Below are positions 1-8,636 of a stretch of 15,564 bases of DNA, in pieces (positions within the stretch are counted from its first letter, which is position 1; every line of letters starts with the position of its first letter). This DNA comes from an uncultured Eggerthellaceae bacterium (GTDB lineage: Bacteria; Actinomycetota; Coriobacteriia; Coriobacteriales; Eggerthellaceae), in contig CAUEBO010000059.1 of NCBI GenBank assembly GCA_958454405.1, positions 1-15,564 on the forward strand. Reading direction: 5' to 3'. The position numbers were made by a program, and so were the translations under genes. The notes beneath the pieces were generated by a model. That model was not told where the DNA came from, ran no database searches, and saw only the letters and a list, made by a program, of their open reading frames with translations.

Positions 1-1
1 G

Positions 2-42
2 GCAAGGCCCCCCGGATCCACGTCGGATCCGGGGGGCCTTGC
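2..42. repeat. Perfect 18-bp inverted repeat, terminator-like
   Basis: Positions 2-19 are exactly complementary to 25-42, leaving a 5-nt loop (ACGTC). A stem of 18 perfect, GC-rich pairs is far stronger than chance. Neither side carries a run of T, so it is not a classical intrinsic terminator. It may end transcription of a gene to the left of the window, protect an mRNA 3' end, or be a repeat element. Confidence 0.6.
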
Positions 43-125
43 TGCGTCTGGGGGGACAACCGGCCCCTCATTGGCCTGGTCCATGTTTATTCTGCGCTTG
101 GATCGCTGTGCGGCACGGCAAAAGG

Positions 126-131
126 TATACT
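126..131 (+). promoter_or_regulatory. Candidate -10 box (TATACT) of the HEAT-repeat gene
   Basis: GGTATACTG matches the sigma-70 -10 element in 5 of 6 bases. No convincing -35 lies 16-18 nt upstream. Transcription would begin near 138, which makes an ATG at 136 unusable and supports the GTG at 181 as the start. The same GTATA(C/G)T box recurs before other genes in this window. Confidence 0.45.
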
Positions 132-180
132 GTCCATGAACAATATCTGCTTTTCCCACGTGGGATGGAGGAACGGTCTG

Positions 181-789
181 GTGAGCGAGAAGACGCAGGG
201 GGCGAAGGAGATCGCCGAGGAAGCGCTTGGCGACAAGGTCGTGTTCGAGCAGTTGGTAGAATCGCTGTCAGGATCATCCCGACGAGGCCGACAGAACGCT
301 GCCGCCGCGCTTGCCACGCTTGCGAAGGACCATCCCGAACTGCTCGTGCCGCACGGCGGCGCGTTCGTAGACGCGCTCAACCGTCCCGAGGCGCAGACGC
401 GCTGGGAGTGCCTCGACGTTCTGACGGCGCTCGTCGACTGCGATTCCCGCTTGTGCGACAAAGCGGTTCCCGGTGCGGAAACCGCTCTGTTCGACGAAGA
501 GAGCGGGCCGGTTCGCTTGGCCGCCATGCGGTTCCTCTGCAAGCTGGGTGCAACGACCGAGAATCGTTCGGAAAAGACGTGGCCCCTCATCGACGAGGGC
601 ATTCAGTGCTACCATGGCGACCTCGAATTCCAGGACATGCTTGTGGCCGTCGTCGATTTTTCAGGGGGCAAGCTGGCTCCTGCCGTGAAGGACGAGCTGG
701 CGGCGCGCATGGCCTTCGATGCTTCGAACGGCAAGGGAGCTCTGAAGCGGAGAGCCCAGCAGGTGCTCGACAACGTGCAGGGAAGCTAG
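181..789 (+). CDS. HEAT-repeat-like small protein of unknown function
   Basis: A 202-residue soluble, all-helical protein. Successive amphipathic helix pairs, such as AAAALATLAKDHPELL and RWECLDVLTALVDCD, look like HEAT/armadillo repeats, which usually act as scaffolds for protein contacts. No catalytic motif, signal peptide or membrane segment is visible. The frame is open from an ATG at 136. The GTG at 181 is preferred because GGATGGAGG sits about 9 nt upstream of it, and because the likely promoter would start transcription at about 138. The gene is followed directly by a terminator, so it appears to be monocistronic. The molecular role is unknown; the HEAT assignment comes from helix pattern only, not a profile search. 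Confidence 0.8.
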   Translation: MSEKTQGAKEIAEEALGDKVVFEQLVESLSGSSRRGRQNAAAALATLAKDHPELLVPHGGAFVDALNRPEAQTRWECLDVLTALVDCDSRLCDKAVPGAETALFDEESGPVRLAAMRFLCKLGATTENRSEKTWPLIDEGIQCYHGDLEFQDMLVAVVDFSGGKLAPAVKDELAARMAFDASNGKGALKRRAQQVLDNVQGS

Positions 790-801
790 CGCATCGTTTC
801 C

Positions 802-824
802 AAGCGGGCTTTCGGCCCGCTTTT
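802..824 (+). terminator. Intrinsic terminator after the HEAT-repeat gene
   Basis: AAGCGGGC (802-809) pairs with GCCCGCTT (815-822) around a TTTCG loop. The stem runs into TTTTCC. It lies 13 nt after the stop codon at 787-789. Confidence 0.8.
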
Positions 825-888
825 CCGTTCTGGCGCTGAGCGGCGAGGCTCGGCGGGGTCGCAAGAGACAACACCTGAGGGAGTGAAC

Positions 889-1986
889 ATGGTTCAGCAT
901 ACCGTGACGCTCATACCTGGCGACGGCATCGGCGTTGAGACGTCGGCGGCCATGAAGCGGGTTGTGGAAGCGAGCGGCGCCGATATCGCATGGGAGGTCG
1001 CAGAAGCGGGATCGGCCTGCGTGGAGACGCATGGCACGCCGCTGCCGGAGTCCACGATCGAGTCGGTCAGGCGCACGAAAGTGGCTATCAAGGGGCCTGT
1101 CGCCACGCCGGTGGGCACGGGGTTTCGAAGCGTGAACGTGGCGCTGAGAAGAGAGCTCGAGCTGTTCGCATGCCTGCGCCCGGTGCTGTCGATTCCCGGT
1201 GCCGGCGGCCGCTACGCTGGCGTGGACATGGTGGTGGTCCGCGAGAATTCCGAGGATCTGTACGCGGGCATCGAGCTCGAGGAGGGGTCGGAAGCTGCAC
1301 GCGAGCTCATCGCTTTCTGCAAGGAGAAGGGCTTGGGCGCCATCCGCCCCGATTCCGGCATCTCCATCAAGCCCATCTCGGTGACGGCGTCGGAGCGCAT
1401 CGTGCGCTATGCGTTCGAGCATGCGGTCAAGCACGGCCGCTCGAAGGTGACGGCGGCGCACAAAGCGAACATCATGAAGCATTCCGACGGCCTGTTCCTG
1501 CGCGCCGCACGCGATGTCGCGAAGGAATACGAGGGCCGGGTCGCCTACGATGAACGCATCATCGACGCGTTCTGCATGAACATGGTCATCGACCCTTCGC
1601 AGTTCGATGTCGTGGTGTTCCCGAACCTTTACGGGGACATCGCAAGCGATCTGGCGGCAGGCCTGGTGGGCGGCCTCGGCATTGCACCGGGTGCGAACAT
1701 CGGCGAAGCGTGCGCGGTGTTCGAGGCCGTGCACGGCTCTGCGCCTGACATCGCAGGACAGGACAAGGCGAACCCGACGGCCGAGATACTCTCGGCAGCG
1801 ATGATGCTCGATTACCTGGGCGAGCTGGAAGCGGCTGGGCGTATCCGCGAAGCCGTGCGGGCCGTGTACGCGGACGGAGCGTGCTTGACGGCCGACATCC
1901 GCAAGGCCACCGGCTCGTCTGCTCCTGCGGCGAGCTGCACGGAGTTCACCGACGCGCTCGTTGCGGCGCTCGGTCAGTTGAAGTAA
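889..1986 (+). CDS. icd: Isocitrate dehydrogenase, NAD-dependent type
   Basis: A 365-residue member of the isocitrate/isopropylmalate dehydrogenase family. It oxidatively decarboxylates isocitrate to 2-oxoglutarate in the cytoplasm. Visible family signatures are IPGDGIG near the N-terminus, RSVNVALR with the substrate-binding serine at about S81, RENSEDLYAGIE from R118, a lysine at K192 in AHKANIMKHSDG, and NLYGDIASD with metal-binding aspartates D250 and D254. At A285-I288 the sequence reads APDI, where E. coli NADP-Icd has APKY. This change is the known hallmark of NAD+ preference. ATG 889 is chosen because TGAGGGAG lies 6-7 nt upstream; an in-frame GTG at 883 lies inside that ribosome site. 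The aconitase gene follows after 38 nt, so the two are probably cotranscribed. Isopropylmalate dehydrogenase is the main alternative, but the RENSEDLYAGIE region and the aconitase partner argue against it. Confidence 0.9.
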   Translation: MVQHTVTLIPGDGIGVETSAAMKRVVEASGADIAWEVAEAGSACVETHGTPLPESTIESVRRTKVAIKGPVATPVGTGFRSVNVALRRELELFACLRPVLSIPGAGGRYAGVDMVVVRENSEDLYAGIELEEGSEAARELIAFCKEKGLGAIRPDSGISIKPISVTASERIVRYAFEHAVKHGRSKVTAAHKANIMKHSDGLFLRAARDVAKEYEGRVAYDERIIDAFCMNMVIDPSQFDVVVFPNLYGDIASDLAAGLVGGLGIAPGANIGEACAVFEAVHGSAPDIAGQDKANPTAEILSAAMMLDYLGELEAAGRIREAVRAVYADGACLTADIRKATGSSAPAASCTEFTDALVAALGQLK

Positions 1987-2024
1987 TCGTACGACCGGAT
2001 AGATGAACAGAGGGGGACGTGCCC

Positions 2025-4706
<2,682 letters not shown>

Positions 4707-4739
4707 ACGAACCCATTTGTAAAGACAAGGTAACGAGGA

Positions 4740-4770
4740 CGCCCGGTCACGAGGGGAGACCGGGCGTTTT
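4740..4770 (+). terminator. Intrinsic terminator of the icd-acnA operon
   Basis: CGCCCGGTC (4740-4748) pairs perfectly with GACCGGGCG (4758-4766), followed by TTTT. This isolates the operon from the downstream membrane-protein gene. Confidence 0.9.
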
Positions 4771-4774
4771 GGTG

Positions 4775-4780
4775 TATAGT
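4775..4780 (+). promoter_or_regulatory. Candidate -10 box (TATAGT) of the membrane-protein gene
   Basis: TGTATAGT lies 5 nt after the acnA terminator. The region 17 nt upstream is inside the terminator stem and has no -35 match. Transcription would start near 4787, favouring the GTG at 4818 over an ATG at 4791 as the start of translation. Confidence 0.45.
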
Positions 4781-4817
4781 AGGTACTTTAATGTCAAGGA
4801 GAGATGAAAGGGATGCC

Positions 4818-6737
4818 GTGGCTAAGCAGACATCCGGATTCGACGCGCTGATCGATGCGCTCAAGCAGTCGGGCGTGAACATGGATGGTCGGTTCGACGC
4901 CGACCAGGAAGCTCCCGCCGGGGGGGCGGGGAACGGAGCAGGCGGCGGCTCGAAGCCTCCGCACGTGGACGTGCAGATGCAGTTCGGCGACTACATGGCC
5001 GCATGGGGCCGGAAGGCCATCATCATCCTGGCCATCGTCATCGTCCTCGTGGGACTTGCGGCATACTGGTGGTTCCATCCGCCCATCAACATCCACAGCA
5101 CAGACACGTGGATGTTCCTCACCATCTTCATCCTGCTGCCGGCGTTTCTGGTGCTCGGATCCAAGTCGCGCGCGTACCGGACGGGCACGGACAAGGTCGA
5201 GCCGAACCAGGCAAAGGCGAAGGCGTTCAAATGGGCGACGCTCGTTCCGGTCGCCGTCGTTGCATTCGCGCTGCTGGGGGCGGTTGCCTCGCTGTCGCTT
5301 TTCCCTGGCAACGCTGAGAAGTACGCCACCGTGCTCGAGACGTCCACGGACGACTTCGCCAAGGACATCCAGGAGGTCAACTACTCCGAGATCCCGGTCA
5401 TCGACCGCGATTCGGCGGTGCTTCTGGGCAACCGCGAGATGGGCTCCATCCCGGAATACGTCAGCCAGTTCGAGATATCGCCTCTGTACAGCCAGATCAA
5501 CTATCAGGGCGGTCCTGTGCGCGTAAGCCCGCTGGGCTACGCCGACCTGTTCAAGTGGTTCACGAACCGCGAGGCGGGCATCCCCGGCTACGCGTTGGTG
5601 AACATGACGACGCAGGACGCCCAGATCGTGCGGCTCGACGACAATCCCATCCACTACTCCGAATCGGAGCCGCTGGTTCGCAACATCGACCGTCACGTGC
5701 AGCTGAGCTTCCCGTTCTACATGTTCGACCAGAAGTCGTTCGAGATCGACGATGAAGGCCATGCGTGGTGGATCTGCCCCGTGCAGTCGCGCACCATCGG
5801 CCTGTTCGGCGGCACCACCATCGAGCGCGTGGTCATGGTGGACGCGACGACGGGCGAGTGCACCGACTTGGCCATCGAGGACGTGCCGCAGTGGGTGGAC
5901 CATGCGTATCCCACCGAGCTTCTGCTTGAGCAGTACAACTGGTCCGGCAAGTACAAGGACGGATGGCTGAACTCGTGGCTGGGCCAGTCGGGCGTGGTGC
6001 AGACGACGCCGGGCACCGACGGCAACCTGGGCTACAACTACATCGCCAAAGACGACGACGTGTGGGTGTACACGGGCGTGACTTCGGCCACGGCGGACAA
6101 CTCCATCGTCGGGTTCGTGCTGGTGAACCAGCGCACCGCTGAGTCGCATTTCTACTCGGTGGCGGGCGCGACGGAGGACTCGGCCATGCAATCGGCTGAG
6201 GGCCAGGTGCAGAACCTGCGCTACCAGGCAACGTTCCCGCTGCTCATCAACGTGGCCGGCCAGCCGACGTACTTCATGGCCCTCAAGGACAACGCCGGGC
6301 TGGTGAAGCAGTTCGCCATGCTGGACATCCAGCGCTACCAGAACGTGGCGGTGGGCAACACGGTGGAGGAGACGCAGAAGTCCTACCTGGCGCTGCTGGC
6401 CACGAACGGCGTGGTGTCGGGCGACGTCGAATCGGTGAATGCGCTTGAGGCCAAGGGCGTGATCAGCCATATCGCGACTGCGGTCATCGATGGCAACACC
6501 CACTTCTACCTGAAGCTGGAAGGCGGGGACGCCGTGTACGACTTCGCCCTGCCGAGCATGCTGGAAATCGTCGGCTACAAGGAAGGCGATTCGATTGCCT
6601 TCACGTACGTCGAGGGTTCCCCGCTGAACGTGGCGGACACCATCGAGGGATCGTCTGCCAGCGGCGGTGCCGCCGCTGCCGACCAGACGGCCGACGAAGC
6701 GGATGACACCGCCGACGCGCAAGGCAACGCGGCCTAA
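4818..6737 (+). CDS. Conserved membrane protein of unknown function with large extracytoplasmic or C-terminal domain
   Basis: A 639-residue protein from the GTG at 4818. A Gly/Pro-rich N-terminal segment is followed by three hydrophobic helices at about residues 67-86, 98-115 and 140-161. The remaining roughly 450 residues form one soluble domain ending in an Ala/Asp-rich low-complexity tail. Conserved-looking stretches are GYADLFKWFTNREAGIPGY, WICPVQSRTIGLFGG, DDDVWVYTGVTS and QPTYFMALKDNAGLVK. From memory, similar proteins occur as uncharacterised membrane proteins in Clostridia and other anaerobes. No enzymatic motif is recognised and no function is claimed. The start is uncertain: AAGGAGA at 4796-4802 is 15 nt from the GTG and a second AAAGGGA is 4 nt away, whereas the ATG at 4791 has no ribosome site. 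It is a single-gene unit flanked by terminators. Confidence 0.85.
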   Translation: MAKQTSGFDALIDALKQSGVNMDGRFDADQEAPAGGAGNGAGGGSKPPHVDVQMQFGDYMAAWGRKAIIILAIVIVLVGLAAYWWFHPPINIHSTDTWMFLTIFILLPAFLVLGSKSRAYRTGTDKVEPNQAKAKAFKWATLVPVAVVAFALLGAVASLSLFPGNAEKYATVLETSTDDFAKDIQEVNYSEIPVIDRDSAVLLGNREMGSIPEYVSQFEISPLYSQINYQGGPVRVSPLGYADLFKWFTNREAGIPGYALVNMTTQDAQIVRLDDNPIHYSESEPLVRNIDRHVQLSFPFYMFDQKSFEIDDEGHAWWICPVQSRTIGLFGGTTIERVVMVDATTGECTDLAIEDVPQWVDHAYPTELLLEQYNWSGKYKDGWLNSWLGQSGVVQTTPGTDGNLGYNYIAKDDDVWVYTGVTSATADNSIVGFVLVNQRTAESHFYSVAGATEDSAMQSAEGQVQNLRYQATFPLLINVAGQPTYFMALKDNAGLVKQFAMLDIQRYQNVAVGNTVEETQKSYLALLATNGVVSGDVESVNALEAKGVISHIATAVIDGNTHFYLKLEGGDAVYDFALPSMLEIVGYKEGDSIAFTYVEGSPLNVADTIEGSSASGGAAAADQTADEADDTADAQGNAA

Positions 6738-6766
6738 CCGCATTCGTTCGAGCGCTTGCGACATCG

Positions 6767-6795
6767 AGGAGCCCCGCATGGTCGGGGCTCCTTTG
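6767..6795 (+). terminator. Intrinsic terminator after the membrane-protein gene
   Basis: AGGAGCCCCG (6767-6776) pairs perfectly with CGGGGCTCCT (6783-6792) around CATGGT. A short T run (6792-6794) follows the stem, and TTTTTT appears at about 6808-6813. Confidence 0.85.
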
Positions 6796-6824
6796 CGCGT
6801 CGGCGGGTTTTTTCGGTGCAGCGG

Positions 6825-6852
6825 TTGACAAGCGCTGTGTGCGTGGCAAAAT
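6825..6852 (+). promoter_or_regulatory. Promoter of the rplJ-rplL operon
   Basis: A perfect TTGACA (-35) at 6825-6830 is followed after 16 nt by CAAAAT at 6847-6852, a 4-of-6 -10 box. The predicted start near 6858-6860 lies at the beginning of the L10-type leader. The -10 assignment is weaker than the -35. Confidence 0.6.
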
Positions 6853-6960
6853 GGAACAGCTGCTTGAACGAGCAGCATGCACGTACCGATTGTTCCGCTG
6901 CCCAAGACAGCAGGCACCGAAAGGTTTAATCGCAGATGATGCGGCCCGCCGAGGTGGTCA
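6853..6960 (+). ncRNA. L10-type ribosomal protein leader (autoregulatory 5' UTR)
   Basis: This untranslated leader precedes rplJ. It contains a hairpin (GCTGCT 6859-6864 with AGCAGC 6871-6876), then the landmark GACAGCAGG (6906-6914), TTTAAT (6925-6930) and CCGAGGT (6949-6955). These resemble the conserved elements of the L10 leader family (Rfam RF00557), where the L10-(L7/L12) complex binds a kink-turn RNA. An outer pairing of GGAACA (6853-6858) with TGTTCC (6891-6896) is possible but depends on transcription starting slightly upstream of the predicted point. The family call is from memory of conserved motifs, not a covariance search. Confidence 0.72.
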
Positions 6961-6979
6961 TGATAAGCTTCGCGCTTTG

Positions 6980-7024
6980 ACGACCCCTGCTGTCGTGAGA
7001 CGGCGGGGGTCGTTTCCTTTTCTC
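6980..7024 (+). terminator. Attenuator terminator in the rplJ leader
   Basis: Positions 6980-6994 pair with 6999-7013 (15 pairs, two of them G-U) around a GTGA tetraloop. TTTCCTTTTCT follows. The 5' arm segment CCTGCTGTC (6986-6994) is also an exact complement of GACAGCAGG at 6906-6914. The leader can therefore form either this terminator or an antiterminator, but not both. Confidence 0.85.
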
Positions 7025-7086
7025 AAGGCGGCGATCCCACCCGACACGGGGCGGAACCCGAGCTTGAGAAGAAGGAGGTGTACTAC

Positions 7087-7608
7087 ATGCCCAATACTCA
7101 GAATCAGGAGACGCTCGCCAAGATCAAGGAAGATCTTTCCGGCGTGACCGCGATGTGGGTCGTGGACTACCGCGGCCTGACGGTGAAGGACATCCAGGCT
7201 CTGCGCAACAGCATCCGCGAAGCCGATGCCGGCATGAAGGTGTACAAGAACACGCTCATGCATATCGCGCTCGACGAGCTTGAACTGCCGAACATGGACA
7301 GCGTGCTGACCGGTCCGTCCGCGTTCGTGTTCGCCGGCGAGGATCCGGTCGCATCCGCGAAAGCCCTCAAGGATTTCGCGAAAGGCAACGAGAACCTCGT
7401 CATCAAGGGCGGCATGATGGACGGCGCGTTCGTCGATGCGGCTCAGGTCGAGGCCATCGCCTCGCTGCCGTCGCGCGAAGAGCTCATCGCCAAGCTGCTC
7501 GGCACGATTTCCAACCCGCTGGTCAAGACCGTGCGCGTGCTCAACGGCCCGATGGAGGCGTTCGCACGTTGCGTGTCCGCGATCGCCGACCAGAAGAACG
7601 CCGCGTAA
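7087..7608 (+). CDS. rplJ: 50S ribosomal protein L10
   Basis: A 173-residue L10 protein, the base of the ribosomal stalk. It binds 23S rRNA and carries L7/L12 dimers on its C-terminal helix. Typical L10 features are the N-terminal LSGVTAMWVVDYRGLTV strand-turn, RNSIREADAGMKVYKNTLM, TGPSAFVF and the LLGTISNPLVKTVRVLNGP segment. ATG 7087 is chosen because AAGGAGGTG lies 6-7 nt upstream. The product is expected to repress its own operon through the leader just upstream. Neither rplK/rplA (upstream) nor rpoB (downstream of rplL) is present, unlike the common bacterial arrangement. Confidence 0.96.
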   Translation: MPNTQNQETLAKIKEDLSGVTAMWVVDYRGLTVKDIQALRNSIREADAGMKVYKNTLMHIALDELELPNMDSVLTGPSAFVFAGEDPVASAKALKDFAKGNENLVIKGGMMDGAFVDAAQVEAIASLPSREELIAKLLGTISNPLVKTVRVLNGPMEAFARCVSAIADQKNAA

Positions 7609-7613
7609 ACCGC

Positions 7614-7643
7614 GCGGCGTGAAGCGCGCCGCTTGACGGCGCG
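7614..7643 (+). other. Alternative hairpins between rplJ and rplL
   Basis: Two mutually exclusive GC-rich stems overlap here: GCGGCG (7614-7619) with CGCCGC (7627-7632), or CGCGCCG (7625-7631) with CGGCGCG (7637-7643). There is no T run. They could be an mRNA processing or stability site that helps L7/L12 outnumber L10, but this is inference. Confidence 0.35.
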
Positions 7644-7702
7644 TTCAGAAGAAAACGACGCGGGCCGAGCGCCCGCACCGAACGAAGAAAGAGGAAACTG
7701 AC

Positions 7703-8080
7703 ATGGCTGTTTCTCGTGAAGAGATCATCGAAGCTTTGAAGGAAATGCCCGCCCTGGAGCTGTCCGAGCTCGTGAAGGAGCTTGAGGAAGTCTTCGGCGT
7801 GTCCGCCGCTGCCCCCGTGGCCGTGGCCGCCGCTCCGGCTGCCGACGCCGGCGCCGCCGCCGAGGAGAAGTCCGACTTCGACGTCGTGCTCGAGGGCTTC
7901 GGCGACAACAAGATCGCCGTCATCAAGGTCGTTCGCGAGATCACGGGCCTGGGCCTGAAGGAGGCCAAGGAGGCCGTCGAGGGTGCGCCGAAGGCCATCC
8001 AGGAAGGCGTCGCCAAGGACAAGGCCGAGGAGATCAAGGCCAAGCTCGAAGAGGCTGGCGCGGCTGTCACCCTCAAGTAA
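7703..8080 (+). CDS. rplL: 50S ribosomal protein L7/L12
   Basis: A 125-residue L7/L12, the multicopy stalk protein that recruits translation GTPases. It has the three expected parts: an N-terminal dimerisation helix region (residues 1-35), an Ala/Pro-rich hinge (about 36-55), and the C-terminal domain with KIAVIKVVREITGLGLKEAK and EAGAAVTLK at the end. ATG 7703 has GAGG at 7691-7694 with 8-nt spacing. It lies 94 nt after rplJ and is probably cotranscribed. Instead of rpoB, a hairpin and a repeat-rich gap follow. Confidence 0.97.
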   Translation: MAVSREEIIEALKEMPALELSELVKELEEVFGVSAAAPVAVAAAPAADAGAAAEEKSDFDVVLEGFGDNKIAVIKVVREITGLGLKEAKEAVEGAPKAIQEGVAKDKAEEIKAKLEEAGAAVTLK

Positions 8081-8085
8081 CGAGG

Positions 8086-8110
8086 TTGTGCCGTTCTACG
8101 AACGGCGCAA
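8086..8110 (+). terminator. Terminator-like hairpin after rplL
   Basis: Positions 8086-8096 pair with 8100-8110 (11 pairs, one G-U) around a TAC loop, 5 nt after the rplL stop codon. No T run follows, so it may be a terminator aided by other factors or a 3'-end stabiliser. Confidence 0.6.
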
Positions 8111-8124
8111 CGGCTTGACGCTGC

Positions 8125-8224
8125 GAGGCCCCCAGGCACCCGACCTCGCCCTTTATGCGCTTCCCCTTGCGTGCGAAGCACGCGCGGCCGCGCAGCGGGG
8201 CGATCTCGGGCACCTGGGGGCCTC
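8125..8224. repeat. 100-bp imperfect inverted repeat with inner hairpin
   Basis: The 27-nt arm 8125-8151 is complementary to 8198-8224 at 23 of 27 positions. Between the arms sits GCGTGC (8169-8174) with GCACGC (8178-8183) around GAA. No credible gene covers it. The arrangement suggests a mobile or repetitive palindromic unit, or a structured RNA, downstream of rplL. Other copies in the genome could not be checked. Confidence 0.6.
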
Positions 8225-8257
8225 TCGCTGTCTTGCTGCGCAACCTGTGCGGCTGGT

Positions 8258-8300
8258 ATGCGGCCTTTGGCCGCATGGGCGGAACGCTTCGCTCCCGCCC
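8258..8300. repeat. Two adjacent hairpins
   Basis: ATGCGGCC (8258-8265) pairs perfectly with GGCCGCAT (8269-8276) around TTT. Immediately after, GGGCGG (8277-8282) pairs with CCGCCC (8295-8300). They lie between two larger inverted repeats and may belong to one composite element. Confidence 0.5.
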
Positions 8301-8312
8301 GATCAGCCGGGG

Positions 8313-8476
8313 CGGGGCTGCATCAAAAGGACCAGCGAGGCACGCCTGTGCCGGTCGAGCCGTAGGGCAAGGGCTCTGCCCTTGCCGTCGACCTGTGGAG
8401 ACGTTGCTGGCTGAGCGGCAAGGGCAGAGCCCTTGCCCTACAAGAACGTCGAAATGCGACTTTTGATACAGCCCCG
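8313..8476. mobile_element. MITE/REP-like element with terminal and internal inverted repeats
   Basis: The ends 8313-8329 and 8460-8476 are inverted repeats matching at 16 of 17 positions (CGGGGCTGCATCAAAAG type). Inside, 8362-8387 is a perfect 26-nt inverted repeat of 8416-8441, and each arm is itself a hairpin (GGCAAGGGC, 3-nt loop, GCCCTTGCC). The 9-mer GGCAAGGGC therefore occurs four times in alternating orientation. At 164 bp with no gene, this fits a miniature non-autonomous transposable element or a paired REP (BIME) unit. No clear target-site duplication is visible, so the exact class is open. Confidence 0.6.
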
Positions 8477-8575
8477 TCGCCGCGCTCGCTTGCCCCGCCG
8501 CCGCGGGCGATCTTGCATGGCGAACGGGACGCTGACGGAATGGCAACGGTTCGCATGTGCGTTCCAAGGCGTAGG

Positions 8576-8581
8576 TATAGT
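8576..8581 (+). promoter_or_regulatory. Candidate -10 box (TATAGT) of the DUF4013-like gene
   Basis: GTAGGTATAGTG matches the -10 consensus in 5 of 6 bases and resembles the boxes at 126 and 4775. There is no clear -35. Transcription would begin near 8588, so translation should start at ATG 8637 rather than at the in-frame upstream codons. Confidence 0.45.
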
Positions 8582-8636
8582 GTACGAATCGATGGACGAT
8601 TGCGCTTGGGCGCAGACGACCGAATGGGAGAGCGCC

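Noticed and set aside
4794..6917. Long minus-strand open frame opposite the membrane-protein gene (707 codons)
   Set aside because: Its composition is shadow-like, it overlaps the terminator and rplJ promoter, and the plus-strand protein has clear membrane helices, its own promoter box and terminator.
8155..8466. Plus-strand open frame through the repeats after rplL (103 codons)
   Set aside because: It runs across the palindromic elements, has no ribosome site, and its Arg/Cys/Pro-rich product reflects the repeats rather than a protein.
8111..8580. CRISPR array
   Set aside because: The repeats here are inverted and few, with no regularly spaced direct repeats or cas genes.
8433..8636. N-terminal extension of the DUF4013-like gene
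   Set aside because: The extra 68 codons lie partly in the mobile-like element and upstream of the likely transcription start; ATG 8637 has a proper ribosome site.
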